A DNA stretch of 64,000 nucleotides, from positions 1,054,001-1,118,000 of the forward strand of contig NZ_JBHSDH010000013.1 of the NCBI RefSeq assembly GCF_042651485.1. Direction: 5' to 3'. The DNA comes from Sphingorhabdus_B arenilitoris (GTDB lineage Bacteria > Pseudomonadota > Alphaproteobacteria > Sphingomonadales > Sphingomonadaceae). Positions 25,616-35,700 of this stretch are shown here, piece by piece. The position numbers and the translations under genes were made by a program. Position 1 is the first letter of the stretch. Every line of letters begins with the position of its first letter. The notes below the pieces were generated by a model. That model did no database searches, was not told the DNA's origin, and saw only the letters and a list, made by a program, of their open reading frames with translations.

Positions 25616-26821
25616 CTATACCGCTTGCCCGGCGGCGACGCCGCTCGCCCAAGCCCATTGGAAATTATACCCGCCGAGCCAGCCCGTGACATCCACCGCT
25701 TCGCCAATCGCGAACAGGCCGGGCATTTTGCGCGCCTCCATTGTCTTTTGCGACAGGCCGTCCGTGGCAATGCCGCCCGCCGTGACCTCAGCCTTGGCAT
25801 AGCCTTCGGTGCCATTGGGCAAGAAGCGCCAGTCGGAAATTTGCGCCTCGGCCTCCTGCAACCGGCGGTCGGGCGCATCGGCGAGGTTTCCGGCAAGGCC
25901 AATTTTATCCGCCAATGTTTCGGCAAGCCGCGCCGATAAATGCCCGCCCAGAGCAGCTTTCACGTTGCTGCGCGGTTTTTCCCGTTTCATCCGGCATAGC
26001 CAGCCCGGCTCTTCATCGGGCAGGAAATTGATGCCAATCGGTTGCCCATGCCGCCAATAGCTTGACACTTGCAATATTGCGGGACCCGATAGGCCTTTAT
26101 GCGTCAGCAGCGCCGCCTCCCGAAAATTCGCCTTACCGCAGCGCACAGCGACATCGGCAGAAACGCCCGACAATTCGCGCAGCATCACATCCTCTCCGCC
26201 CAAGGTGAGCGGCACGAGCGCGGGGCGCGGCTCGGCGATTTTCAAACCAAATTGCCGCGCCAGGTCATAGGCAAAACCGGACGCGCCCATTTTCGGGATG
26301 CTCGGCCCGCCTGTCGCAATTACCAGCGAAGGCGCGCTGGCCTGCTTATTGCCATAACGCACATGGTAGCGCCCATCGCTATGCCGAACCTCACCAATGG
26401 CGCAAGACAGGGCAATATCGACATGGCCGCCATGGCTTATCGCCTTGTCACATTCGCTCAACAGCATGGCGACAATCTGCCGCGCGCTGCCGTCGCAAAA
26501 AAGCTGCCCCAGTGTTTTTTCATGATAGGCAATGCCATGCGCCTCAACCAAAGCAATAAAATCGCGGGGGGTAAATCGGTCCATGGCGGAACGGGCAAAA
26601 TGCGCATTGGCGGAAATGTAGCGTTCGGTCACAAAGGCACCGTGCGCATTGACGTTGGTAAAATTGCACCGCCCGCCGCCCGATATCAATATCTTCTTAC
26701 CCGGCGCATCGGCATGGTCGATTACCAGCACCCGCCGCCCGCGTTGCCCGGCGGTGGCGGCGCAGAGCAAACCTGCCCCGCCTGCACCCAATATTATCGC
26801 GTCATAGTCATTCATTTGCAT
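25616..26821 (-). CDS. HI0933/YhiN-like FAD-dependent oxidoreductase
   Basis: A 401-residue flavoprotein. The N-terminal dinucleotide-binding motif IILGAGGAGLLCA, the family signature KKILISGGGRCNFTN, the middle ATGGPSIPKMG and the C-terminal FAIGEAVDVTGWLGGYNFQWAWASG are all typical of the HI0933-like / BaiN family. The physiological substrate is unsettled for most members. The gene converges with the AbgT gene, their stops 8 bp apart, so cotranscription is excluded. Confidence 0.88.
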   Translation of the reverse strand: MQMNDYDAIILGAGGAGLLCAATAGQRGRRVLVIDHADAPGKKILISGGGRCNFTNVNAHGAFVTERYISANAHFARSAMDRFTPRDFIALVEAHGIAYHEKTLGQLFCDGSARQIVAMLLSECDKAISHGGHVDIALSCAIGEVRHSDGRYHVRYGNKQASAPSLVIATGGPSIPKMGASGFAYDLARQFGLKIAEPRPALVPLTLGGEDVMLRELSGVSADVAVRCGKANFREAALLTHKGLSGPAILQVSSYWRHGQPIGINFLPDEEPGWLCRMKREKPRSNVKAALGGHLSARLAETLADKIGLAGNLADAPDRRLQEAEAQISDWRFLPNGTEGYAKAEVTAGGIATDGLSQKTMEARKMPGLFAIGEAVDVTGWLGGYNFQWAWASGVAAGQAV

Positions 26822-26886
26822 CCCATCGCCATGCCACCGCGCTTACCCTATTGCCAGCATCAAAACTTTCCGGCAGAGGCGCATTT

Positions 26887-27165
26887 ATGACTGAAGCACA
26901 TGACACCCCGCCCGACCGCCTGTCCATCCATCCCTATAGCGATGACTATAACCCCGACGCACTGGCTCGGGGAATTGGTATCCGTTTCAAGGGCGAACGG
27001 CGCACCACAGTCGAAGAATATTGCATTTCCGAAGGTTGGATAAAGGTGCAGGCCGGAAAATCACTCGACCGGCGCGGCCGCCCTATGCTGCTGACGCTCA
27101 AAGGCCCGGTTGAGGCTTGGTATGAAGATTTGGGTGACGATGCCCCGGTGGCAAAGGCCGATTGA
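26887..27165 (+). CDS. DUF3297 family protein
   Basis: A 92-residue cytosolic protein matching the DUF3297 pattern: DRLSIHPYSDDYNPDALARG, GIRFKGERRTTVEEYCISE, then LKGPVEAWYED. The start is the ATG at 26887 with GAGG upstream; an ATG at 26851 lacks one. No signal peptide or membrane segment. The family is widespread in proteobacteria and has no assigned function. It is divergent from the flavoprotein gene. Confidence 0.82.
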   Translation: MTEAHDTPPDRLSIHPYSDDYNPDALARGIGIRFKGERRTTVEEYCISEGWIKVQAGKSLDRRGRPMLLTLKGPVEAWYEDLGDDAPVAKAD

Positions 27166-27186
27166 TATTCGCCCCAGGCCCAAGCG

Positions 27187-28350
27187 TTATTTTTTCGGGA
27201 ACAGATTTATCACTCGCGCGATTTGATCGTTGACCGGATCAAGCTTGTCATCCGGCGTTTTACCCAGCCGGACAATGGTCAGCTTTTGCTGCGGTGATAC
27301 CACCACTTGCTGTCCCAAATGACCCAGCAAAGCAAAGACATCCGATGGTGCACGGTCCGGAAACAGGACTTGATTTCGTCCATCAGGCCGTTTCTTATTC
27401 AACCATAAATGCCCGCCATAGGCCGCATCATTGGGGCTGGATGTCCGCATGAACCGCGTCCAGCTGGTCGGCAATAGCTGCGCGCCTCGCACTGAGCCGT
27501 TGTTGCGCAGAAATTCGCCGAGCTTGGCCCAATCGCGCGCAGTGGCGTGCATCATGCTGCCGCCAAGCATTGTTCCTGATCGGTCAAATTCCGGCGTCAT
27601 GCTATTCATACCCAGCGGTTCGAACAAACGGCCCTTGGCATATTCCAGCATCGCATCACGCCGCACCGCCGGGTCCTTACTATCGGTCAATGACCGCGTC
27701 ATGATATCCGCCAATATGTTGGATGTCGCGCTGCTATATTCAAACTTCTCCCCGGCCTTCGCCTCCATGGGGCGGGTTTCGGCATAGCGCGCGACATTTT
27801 CGCGGCCATCTAGAAATAGCATACGCGGCGTATCCGCCTCATAAATCGGATTGGGATTACCCGGTTCCACCCCCTCTGTATGGTCGAGGCCCGATGACAT
27901 ATGCAGCAAATGGCGAATGGTTATTTTGTTTCGAGGGTCATTCGCCTGACGCCATTCAGACACGGGCGCAGGTTCATCCAAAGCCAGGCGGCCATCGGCA
28001 ATCATCAATCCCATCAATGTGGCCGTAACCGTTTTCGCCATCGACCAGCTGATCAATTTGCTATCGGGACCATATCCGGGCGCATAGCGTTCTGCGACGA
28101 CCTGACCGCCGTGCATGATAACAACGGCGCGGGTTTCGGACATTTCGGGATTTTCAAAAAACGGCGCAATCGCGTCGGCAAGAGCCTGCTGGCTGACGGC
28201 GGCATCATCGGCATAACTCGCAATAAATGCGCTGGATTTTTCGGAAGCCTGCTGCGCGGCAGGAGCATCGCTATTTCCGCAAGAGGACAGGATGAGCGCA
28301 GCGCCAAGTGAAAAAGCGGTTGCAGATAGGGCATGTTTGTTCGTAGGCAT
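27187..28350 (-). CDS. Beta-lactamase-fold serine hydrolase lipoprotein
   Basis: A 387-residue hydrolase of the class C beta-lactamase / 6-aminohexanoate-dimer hydrolase fold. The lipobox LSSC (about residues 21-24) makes it a lipoprotein. The catalytic S-x-x-K is SMAK in LISWSMAKTV, and YSS in FEYSSATSN stands for the Y-x-N element. HLLHMSSGLDH and GHLWLNKKR are further family features. The third KTG-type motif is replaced by HLG (LLGHLGQQ), common in esterase-like members. Substrate unknown. It is divergent from the small anchored protein at 28381 with only 30 bp between them, so they may share control. Confidence 0.87.
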   Translation of the reverse strand: MPTNKHALSATAFSLGAALILSSCGNSDAPAAQQASEKSSAFIASYADDAAVSQQALADAIAPFFENPEMSETRAVVIMHGGQVVAERYAPGYGPDSKLISWSMAKTVTATLMGLMIADGRLALDEPAPVSEWRQANDPRNKITIRHLLHMSSGLDHTEGVEPGNPNPIYEADTPRMLFLDGRENVARYAETRPMEAKAGEKFEYSSATSNILADIMTRSLTDSKDPAVRRDAMLEYAKGRLFEPLGMNSMTPEFDRSGTMLGGSMMHATARDWAKLGEFLRNNGSVRGAQLLPTSWTRFMRTSSPNDAAYGGHLWLNKKRPDGRNQVLFPDRAPSDVFALLGHLGQQVVVSPQQKLTIVRLGKTPDDKLDPVNDQIARVINLFPKK

Positions 28351-28380
28351 GGCGCACTCGATGCACCAGATAAGGTCCCT

Positions 28381-28758
28381 ATGGCAACTGCAACTTCACC
28401 TCGTCCCGCAAAAACACCGCTCAGCAAACGGCGGATCGCGGCTTATGCTCTGGGGGCCATTGGAGCGATTGCTGTCATCTGGTTGATATTCAACTTTGCC
28501 GATTTGAAGGGCAATGCCCGCGTGGGCACCGCCTATGCAGCCCATATCACCTGTTCCTGCCGCTATATAGAGGGGCGTAGTTTGGACGATTGCGCAAAGG
28601 ATTTGGAAGCGGGCATGGAAATGATCAGCACGGCAGACGATACAAAGAGCCAGCGCATCACCGCCAGCGTTCCGTTTCTAGCCGAAGCAGTCGCGGAAAA
28701 ACGCGGCAATTATGGATGCCTGATCCTAAACGATGATGAAGTGGCTGCGTTGGAGTAG
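28381..28758 (+). CDS. Small membrane-anchored cysteine-containing protein
   Basis: A 125-residue protein with an N-terminal membrane anchor (AAYALGAIGAIAVIWLIFNFA, about residues 18-38) and an exported domain. The exported part has THITCSCRYIEGRSLDDC-like cysteines (AHITCSCRY, LDDCAKD, NYGCLIL), which could form disulfides. The start is the ATG at 28381 with AAGG upstream; the earlier GTG/ATG overlaps the divergent promoter. It faces a serine hydrolase gene, and the pairing suggests a shared envelope role. No named domain recognised. Confidence 0.68.
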   Translation: MATATSPRPAKTPLSKRRIAAYALGAIGAIAVIWLIFNFADLKGNARVGTAYAAHITCSCRYIEGRSLDDCAKDLEAGMEMISTADDTKSQRITASVPFLAEAVAEKRGNYGCLILNDDEVAALE

Positions 28759-28780
28759 CGCATAGTCCCAGGGTCAGCAC

Positions 28781-29908
28781 CTAAGCAGCCGCCAAATTAA
28801 GCTCAACCGCTTCGGTCTCTTCAATCCATCCGCCGCCCAATACCCGGTCACCGGCGTAAAAAACAGCGGCTTGTCCCGGTGCCACGCCATGTTCGGGCGT
28901 ATCAAAGCGCAGCCATTCGCCATCCATCTGCGCAGGGACGGGTTTCGCCATGGAGCGGACCTTGGCCATTAATGGCTGCCCCTGAACATCGGCCAGCCAA
29001 TTGCCATCAACAATGCGCGCTGCCTGAACCGCGAGCGCGGCGCGCGGGCCGACAATCACTTGCTGTTTTGCGGCATCAAGACGCACGACGTAGAGCGGTA
29101 CGGGTTGACCGCCCAGCTCCAGCCCCTTGCGCTGTCCGACGGTATAATGGATCAAGCCCTTATGCTCGCCCAGCACGCGGCCATCGATATGCACAATGTC
29201 TCCGCCGGTATCCGCATCGGGCCGAATTTTACGCACAACGCTGGCATAATCGCCGTCGGGAACGAAGCAAATATCCTGACTATCGGGTTTATTGGCGACA
29301 ATCAGGCCAAGCTCCGCCGCTATTTCGCGCACTTGCGGCTTTGGCAAATCACCCAATGGGAAACGCAGATAATCCAGTTGATCCTGTGTCGTTGCAAACA
29401 GGAAATAGCTTTGGTCGCGCGCCGGATCAAACGCGCGGTGAAGCTCCGCGCCCCCTGCCCCTTCAACGCGGCGGACATAATGGCCCGTGGCCAAACAATC
29501 TGCGCCAAGCTCCTTTGCCAGCCGGAACAAATCAGTAAACTTTACCCCCATATTACACCGCACGCATGGGATGGGCGTTCGGCCAGCCATATATTCATCG
29601 GCAAAATGATCGATCACAGATTCGCGAAACTGGCTTTCATGGTCGAATACATAATGGGCAATGCCAAGCTTGTCCGCGACCGCGCGGGCGTCGCGAATAT
29701 CCTGCCCAGCGCAGCAGGCACCGGCGCGTTTCACCGCGCTGCCATGGTCGTAAAGCTGCAAAGTCACGCCAATGGTTTCCGCGCCGGTGCGCGCCGCCAA
29801 TGCCGCAACCACCGACGAATCGACACCGCCAGACATGGCAACAACGATTCGTTTGCCGGATAAATCCGCCCCCAATTGGAAGCTTCCTAAAGAATTTTGA
29901 TGGTTCAT
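28781..29908 (-). CDS. mnmA: tRNA 2-thiouridine(34) synthase
   Basis: A 375-residue PP-loop enzyme that thiolates the wobble uridine of Glu, Gln and Lys tRNAs. The ATP-pyrophosphatase loop is MSGGVDSSVVAA. The catalytic cysteines lie in TPIPCVRCNMGVKF and in DSQDICFVPDGDY. DPARDQSYFL and HYTVGQRKGL are further family marks. The C-terminal beta-barrel domain is intact, and the length is typical. An N-terminal extension of about 18 residues before GKRIVVAMSGG is normal in alphaproteobacteria. Confidence 0.96.
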   Translation of the reverse strand: MNHQNSLGSFQLGADLSGKRIVVAMSGGVDSSVVAALAARTGAETIGVTLQLYDHGSAVKRAGACCAGQDIRDARAVADKLGIAHYVFDHESQFRESVIDHFADEYMAGRTPIPCVRCNMGVKFTDLFRLAKELGADCLATGHYVRRVEGAGGAELHRAFDPARDQSYFLFATTQDQLDYLRFPLGDLPKPQVREIAAELGLIVANKPDSQDICFVPDGDYASVVRKIRPDADTGGDIVHIDGRVLGEHKGLIHYTVGQRKGLELGGQPVPLYVVRLDAAKQQVIVGPRAALAVQAARIVDGNWLADVQGQPLMAKVRSMAKPVPAQMDGEWLRFDTPEHGVAPGQAAVFYAGDRVLGGGWIEETEAVELNLAAA

Positions 29909-30076
29909 ATCGGGCTATCACATAGGGATTAAATCTGGGAAATGCCAGTTTTGCGTTGCCCATTCTCATAATGGAACAAAAGCCGGTTCCAAATGATAAC
30001 CGGCGTTAACCTGACCTAACATCGGGTGAAGGACGCCTTTACCCATCATTATAGGATGCGATGTAGGGGTGAGGTC

Positions 30077-30469
30077 ATGGAAATGAACTTTCCCCATTTG
30101 AAAGAAAATAATGACATGCCATCGGCGCGTCAGGATTTTCGTGCGCTGATTTCAAAGGCGATATCGCGGCAGGGGACCAGCCCTACCGCGGTGATGATGT
30201 TTGCGAAGTCACGTGATCGATCGGCACAGCCCGTTAACAACTGCGATGATATGACACAGCGGATCCGTTATTTCGCAGCGGCGCTGCATCCAAATAACGC
30301 AGCCACAGGGCCGTATGGCGCATTTTTTCCGCATGATCAGACGGAAAACATGGGCCCCGCCATTTATGACCAAGCTGTTTACCAAGACGGTTTAGGCAAT
30401 GGCAAAGGCGGTCCATTAGAAACGGGGTTGTCTGAAGAACAGGCGATTTTTCCGGGGCAAGAAAATTGA
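30077..30469 (+). CDS. Small hypothetical protein upstream of sciP
   Basis: A 130-residue protein. The ATG at 30077 follows AGGGG and GAGG; an earlier in-frame start at 30026 is less supported. The sequence (MEMNFPHLKENND, then FRALISKAISRQGTSPTAVMMF) has no signal peptide, membrane segment or known motif. It ends 7 bp before sciP and is likely cotranscribed. TTAACC followed by TAAC at about 30007-30020 resembles a CtrA half-site pair with imperfect spacing. Function unknown. Confidence 0.5.
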   Translation: MEMNFPHLKENNDMPSARQDFRALISKAISRQGTSPTAVMMFAKSRDRSAQPVNNCDDMTQRIRYFAAALHPNNAATGPYGAFFPHDQTENMGPAIYDQAVYQDGLGNGKGGPLETGLSEEQAIFPGQEN

Positions 30470-30476
30470 GGATAAT

Positions 30477-30776
30477 ATGATAGAGAACCAAAAAATCCGC
30501 CCGGCAAAGGTTATTGGCCCGCTTGGCGAAGCCTTAACCTTGGATAGCCTTCCGCCCCCTGGCACAACGCGCTGGGTCGTCCGCCGCAAAGCGGAAGTGG
30601 TTGCGGCTGTCAATGGCGGCTTGCTGACCATCAATGATGCGTGTGAGCGGTATGATCTGACTTTGGAGGAATTTGCGTCATGGCAGCGTGCGGTTGACCG
30701 CTCGGGCATGCCCGGATTGCGCGTGACGCGAATCCAGCATTACCGCGACCTATATGAACGGCAGCAGAAATATTGA
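30477..30776 (+). CDS. sciP: CtrA inhibitor SciP (DUF1153)
   Basis: A 99-residue DUF1153 protein. SciP binds the master cell-cycle regulator CtrA and blocks transcription of CtrA-activated genes in Caulobacter. The recognisable sequence is KVIGPLGEALTLDSLPPPGTTRWV, followed by the helix-turn-helix region RRKAEVVAAVNGGLLT and CERYDLTLEEFASWQRA. The ATG at 30477 follows GAGG. A strong terminator lies 34 bp after the stop. This gene is a good marker of alphaproteobacterial origin. Confidence 0.93.
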   Translation: MIENQKIRPAKVIGPLGEALTLDSLPPPGTTRWVVRRKAEVVAAVNGGLLTINDACERYDLTLEEFASWQRAVDRSGMPGLRVTRIQHYRDLYERQQKY

Positions 30777-30810
30777 TCCGTTAAGTCAATCTCATTAACC
30801 GGATGAAAGA

Positions 30811-30841
30811 CCCCCGTAGGCGAGAGCCTGCGGGGGTTTTT
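30811..30841 (+). terminator. Rho-independent terminator of sciP
   Basis: CCCCCGTAGGC pairs with GCCTGCGGGGG around a GAGA tetraloop (one T-G wobble), followed directly by TTTTT. A textbook intrinsic terminator. Confidence 0.92.
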
Positions 30842-30963
30842 GCGTGATCAACGCGGAAAAACACAATGCGATTTGGCAACTGCGGATAAACCAGCTATGC
30901 TGGTGTTAGTCCCATAATACAGTGCGGATGTTATGAAATATACGAATAGCAGGAGGAGACGAT

Positions 30964-31227
30964 ATGGGTTGGATTATAGCAATTATTGTTGGCGGAATTG
31001 CCGGATGGTTGGCCAGTAAGGTGATGAACCGTGATGCCGATATGGGTATTTTTCTAAATGTCGTTGTTGGTTGCGTCGGTTCGGTCATCGGCAATTTGGT
31101 GGCCAATCAATTCGGAATAGTCGGCTCGGTTAAAGAATTTTCGCTCATCGGGTTGATAGTTGCCTTTTTTGGCGCGGTTATTTTACTCGGCGTCGTTAAC
31201 CTCATTAAACGCGGTTCTGTTCGGTAA
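30964..31227 (+). CDS. GlsB/YeaQ/YmgE-family stress membrane protein
   Basis: An 87-residue inner-membrane protein with three hydrophobic segments (WIIAIIVGGIAGWLASKVM, FLNVVVGCVGSVIGNLV, SLIGLIVAFFGAVILLGV), matching the transglycosylase-associated / GlsB family. The ribosome site AGGAGGAG (30951-30958) is near perfect, so expression may be high. It stands alone, closed by a bidirectional terminator at 31267-31306. Members are often induced by stress; the exact role is unclear. Confidence 0.88.
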   Translation: MGWIIAIIVGGIAGWLASKVMNRDADMGIFLNVVVGCVGSVIGNLVANQFGIVGSVKEFSLIGLIVAFFGAVILLGVVNLIKRGSVR

Positions 31228-31266
31228 AAGCGCAGTTTTGCCGCAGTAAGACAAATATCATCTCAT

Positions 31267-31306
31267 AAAAAAGGGGCCGTCACATGATGATCTGGCCCCT
31301 TTTTTT
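31267..31306. terminator. Bidirectional intrinsic terminator
   Basis: AAAAAAGGGGCC (31267-31278) pairs with GGCCCC followed by a run of seven T (31294-31306), across a 15-base loop. A-run and T-run on opposite sides let it end transcription from either strand. It serves the GlsB-type gene. Confidence 0.9.
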
Positions 31307-31444
31307 GTGCATGGCGGATGTTCAGGGTTAAAACCTATGTCGTTTGTCGAAAACAAATGCCGCCTGTCCATATTGTTACCTACCACAATGTCAGCTATCC
31401 TAGGCACTAGACCGATACCAATTCCTATATCTCCAGCGCGACTC

Positions 31445-31471
31445 TTGCAGCCGGTGATATATTGATATAAT
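31445..31471 (+). promoter_or_regulatory. Candidate promoter of the RND efflux operon
   Basis: A perfect TATAAT lies at 31466-31471, with TTGCAG at 31445-31450 as a possible -35 at a short 15-base spacing. The downstream start codon at 31514 leaves a leader of about 35 bases. The flanks GATATC and GGTGATATATTGATA give some dyad symmetry that a repressor could use. No regulator gene is adjacent. Confidence 0.4.
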
Positions 31472-31513
31472 ACAGTCGGCATAGATGATGACCCACTCCC
31501 GCGCGAGAATGAA

Positions 31514-32707
31514 ATGAATTACGAAACCAGCCTTAACGCAGATCAAACCGATATCGGTTTTGCCAGCGACAATGAACCGCAGACCCCCACCAAACGGGGT
31601 TGGATGATTGCGGCAGGCGTCATATTGCTTTTGATCATTGCCGCCGCAATCGGTTATGCGGTGATGAAGGGTCAAAGCGATGCGGCCAAAACCGCTGCTG
31701 CTGACGATAAAAAGGATGCGGGGCAATCGGTGACGGTTGTATCGCCGGGCAACGGCACGGTGGTCAGGGCGATCAATGCGACCGGCACTTTGGCCGCGCG
31801 GCGGGATGTACCGGTTGGCGTGGTTGGTGAAGGCGGACAAGTGGTGCGCATTTATGCTGACGCCGGTGACTGGGTGAAACAGGGACAGATTTTGGTCAGC
31901 ATCGACCGTTCGGTCCAATCGCAAGAGGCCGCATCATTACAAGCGCAAATAGGGGTAGCCCGGGCCGACCTGCAACTCGCCGAAAATGAATTGAAGCGGG
32001 CGTTGCAGCTTATTGACCGCGGTTTCATTTCAAAGGCTGATGTTGACCGGCGCACCGCCACAAGGGACAGCGCACGGGCCCGCGTCAACGTCGCTGTTGC
32101 CCAATTAAACGCAGCTCAAGCCCGCAATGCGCGGCTGAATATCCGCGCCCCTGTCGGCGGCTATATTCTGGAACGCAACGTGCAAACAGGCCAAACGGTT
32201 AGCGGCGGCAGCGGTACATTATTCCGCATCGCGCAAAATGGAGAGATGGAATTGCAAGCGCAATTGGGCGAGGTTGACCTTGCCGCTATGTCGGTTGGCG
32301 TGCAGGCCACGGTGACACCTGTGGGCGGGGAGCGCGAATTTATTGGCCGGATTTGGCAAATTGCGCCTCTTATCAATCAAGACTCTCGCCAGGGTATTGC
32401 CCGCATCGCATTGCCGTTTGACAATAGCCTGCGCCCGGGCGGCTTTGCCAATGTGGTGATTAAAGCAGGCGCGATCACAGCCCCCGTGCTGCCCGAATCC
32501 GCCATTCAAAACGACCGTGACGGTGCCTATGTCTATATCGTCGATAAAGAGAATAAAGCGGTCCGGCGTCCGATTAAGCTGGGTGACGTCACCCCATCCG
32601 GCATTGCCATTATCGAAGGGTTAAATGGGACCGAGCGCGTTGTCCTGCGGGCCGCTGGCTTCCTGCAACCGGGGGAAACCGTGGTTCCGAAGCTGTTGAA
32701 AAACTAA
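31514..32707 (+). CDS. RND efflux periplasmic adaptor (MFP family)
   Basis: A 397-residue membrane-fusion protein linking an inner-membrane RND pump to an outer-membrane channel. One transmembrane anchor (GWMIAAGVILLLIIAAAIGYAV, residues about 29-50) is followed by the barrel-sandwich half-motif GGQVVRIYADAGDWVKQGQILVSID, a coiled hairpin (EAASLQAQIGVARADLQLAENELKR and following), the second half-motif IRAPVGGYI and the beta-barrel domain. It precedes the RND permease gene by 31 bp. The substrate is unknown. Confidence 0.92.
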   Translation: MNYETSLNADQTDIGFASDNEPQTPTKRGWMIAAGVILLLIIAAAIGYAVMKGQSDAAKTAAADDKKDAGQSVTVVSPGNGTVVRAINATGTLAARRDVPVGVVGEGGQVVRIYADAGDWVKQGQILVSIDRSVQSQEAASLQAQIGVARADLQLAENELKRALQLIDRGFISKADVDRRTATRDSARARVNVAVAQLNAAQARNARLNIRAPVGGYILERNVQTGQTVSGGSGTLFRIAQNGEMELQAQLGEVDLAAMSVGVQATVTPVGGEREFIGRIWQIAPLINQDSRQGIARIALPFDNSLRPGGFANVVIKAGAITAPVLPESAIQNDRDGAYVYIVDKENKAVRRPIKLGDVTPSGIAIIEGLNGTERVVLRAAGFLQPGETVVPKLLKN

Positions 32708-32738
32708 TGCGTGATGCGGCAACAAAAGGGAAAATAAT

Positions 32739-35700
32739 ATGAGCCTTCGTAATATTTCCGCTTGGTCGACGCGCAATCCGGTTGTGCCGTTGGTGCTTTT
32801 TGCCGCGCTTACATTGGCCGGTATCATCAGTTTTTACCGCATGGATATTGTCAATAATCCCGATGTCGAATTCCCGGCCGTGAATGTCAGTATATCGCAG
32901 CCAGGAGCGGCACCGACGGAAATCGAGAATCAGATCACGCAGCAAGTGGAATCTGCCGTCCGCAGCATTAATGGTGTTAAGAATATTAGCTCCACAGCAG
33001 GCGAAAGCAACAGCAACACCTTTGTTGAGTTTGAGATCGGCACAGATGTCAATGAGGCCGTGAATGAAGTCAAAAATGCGGTTGATCAGGTCCGCGGATC
33101 ATTGCCCGACGGGATATTGGAACCGCAGGTAACAAAGGTCGATATTGTCGGCGAACCGATCGGCTATTTCGCGGTGAAGGCCGACGATATGACCATCGAA
33201 CAGCTAAGCTGGTTCGTGGATGATAGCGTCGCCAAGCGGTTATTGTCGATTGACGGGATGGCAGAAGTAGACCGATTTGGCGGCGTAGACCGGGAAATTC
33301 GCGTCATCTTGCGCCCCGAGAAAATTCAGGCCTTGGGCGTAACCGCCGCACAAATTAACGGCGCACTTCGTCAGGTAAATGTCAATGCAGCCGGCGGACG
33401 GGCAGAAGTGGGCGGCACGCGGCAATCGGTCCGGGTGCTGGGCAATGCCGACACCGCTTATGCGCTGTCACAGATTGAAATCTCGCTGGGCATGGGCCGG
33501 TCGATTAAATTGTCCGATATTGCAACGGTGCAAGATTCGGTTGGCGAACGCACATCGATCAGCAAGGTGAAGGGCCGCGAGGTCGTCAATTTTGCCATGT
33601 CGCGCTCACGCGGCGCGTCCGATGTCGCCGTCTATGATGAATCCATTGAAGTCATGGATCAAATCGCCAAGGAAAATCCCGGCGTTGAATTTATCAAATT
33701 GGGCAGCAGCGTTGAATATACGCGCGGTCAATATAAAAGCTCGATGGCGGCGATGATCGAAGGCGCATTGCTGGCGGTTGTTGTTGTTTTCCTGTTCCTG
33801 CGCGACTGGCGCGCGACGATGATTTCCGCGGTTGCCATTCCGCTGTCGGCGATACCTACATTCTGGTTCATGGATTTGATGGGGTTCAACCTGAATTTCC
33901 TGTCCTTGCTTGCGCTGGGTTTGGTGGCCGGGGTGCTTGTTGACGATGCCATTGTGGAAATTGAAAATATCGTGCGGCATATGCGCATGGGCAAAAGCGC
34001 CTATCAGGCGTCGATCGACGCTGCCGATGAAATTGGCTTAGCGGTGGTTGCGACATCCTTCTGTATTGTCGCGGTGTTCCTGCCTGTTGGGTTGATGCCC
34101 GGAATATCGGGGCAATTTTTCAAAAATTTCGGCATCACCGTTGTGCTGGCGGTGTTGATGAGCCTCGCGGTCGCGCGGATGATAACGCCGATGATGGCAG
34201 CCTATTTTCTGAAATCAAAAGGGCATGCCGAACATGGCGAAGGCCCGATGATGGACCGTTATATGAAAATATTGGGCCGGACGTTGGACCGGTCAAAAAT
34301 GCAGGAACGGCGTAACGCTCTGCCGGGTATCCGCAACCGTTTCTTATATAGTTTAAGCGCCATTATCGTGGGCTTGCTGCTGCTGATCGGCCCGGCTGTT
34401 TTGGTCGTCGGTCTGCATCAAATGCTCGCCGAGCTAGAGATACCAAAGGATATTGCGAACGCGGTTACCGCCAATCAGGATTCAACCCTATGGTATTTGA
34501 TCGAAAAGCCATTGGAATTGGTGCAATTTATCATCCTGTTGATTATCGGGTTCGTTGCTGCATTTGGCCTGTTGAAACTGGTCGGATTGCTGTCCCGTTT
34601 ATTGGGCAAGCGTATCTATCAATCCTATCAATATCTCGCGGCCCGCTATTATGACCGGCGCGTATGGATGCTCGTCATTGGCTATTTCGCATTTTTGTTC
34701 ACGGCCTTGTTATTTGCCAGCACGCCAGGACAATTTCAGCCCACAATCAATGTCGACAATAGCCGAGTGGAAATTGAAACCGTGCCGGGCACTACATTGG
34801 AACAATCGGAAAAAATTGCCGATCAGGTTTCCGATCTTATGTATGCCCAGCCGGAGGTAGAGCGGGCATTGACCCGGGTGCGCGAAGGCAATTCGACGGT
34901 TTTCGTCACGTTAAAGCCTGACCGTGAAAAAACATCGATAGAATTTGAACGCGCTTTGACGCCAGAGCTGCAGAAGATAGCCGATGCCCGCGTCACTTTC
35001 CGCTCACAAAGCGGTGGTGGCGGCACGGGGCGCGATATTTCGGTTATGCTAACCGGATCAGACCCCGAATTGCTGGAAGAAACAGCGGCCAAGCTGGTTG
35101 ATCAGATGAAGTCGCTGAACAAGCTAGTGGTCGCGCCGCGCATCGCCGCCGATCTCAGCCGTCCGGAAATCGTCATCCGTCCCCATTCCAATCTGGCCGC
35201 CCAATTGGGCATAACCACCGCGTCGCTCAGCCAGACGATCCGCATTGCCACATTGGGTGAAATTGACCAAAATGCAGCGAAATTTTCGCTCTCCGACCGG
35301 CAGATCCCAATCCGCGTCATGTTGAATGAAAATTCGCGGGAATCGATTGAAACCATCCGCAATCTGCCCGTACCCACCGCATCCGGCGGCACGGTTCCGC
35401 TGGGTAGGGTCGCGGATATCAGTTTTGGTTCCGGTCCAACCGCAATTCAGCGCTATAATCAAAGCCGCCGGATTTTCGTCGGCGCCGACCTTGCCCCCAA
35501 TGTGGTGACAGGAGAGGCCAATACCGCCATTTATGATTTGCCCATCATGAAAAACCTGCCAACCGGCGTATCCAATGCGCCCTTTGGCGAAGAGGAATGG
35601 CAAGCGGAATTGTTCGTCAACTTCATCATTGCGTTGGTGGCGGGCGTGCTGCTTGTTCTTGCGACGCTCATTCTCCTGTATAAACGGGTCATGTCGCCGC

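Noticed and set aside
30781..30799. CtrA box after sciP
   Set aside because: TTAA and TTAAC are 10 bases apart where the consensus needs 7, and the site is downstream of the gene.
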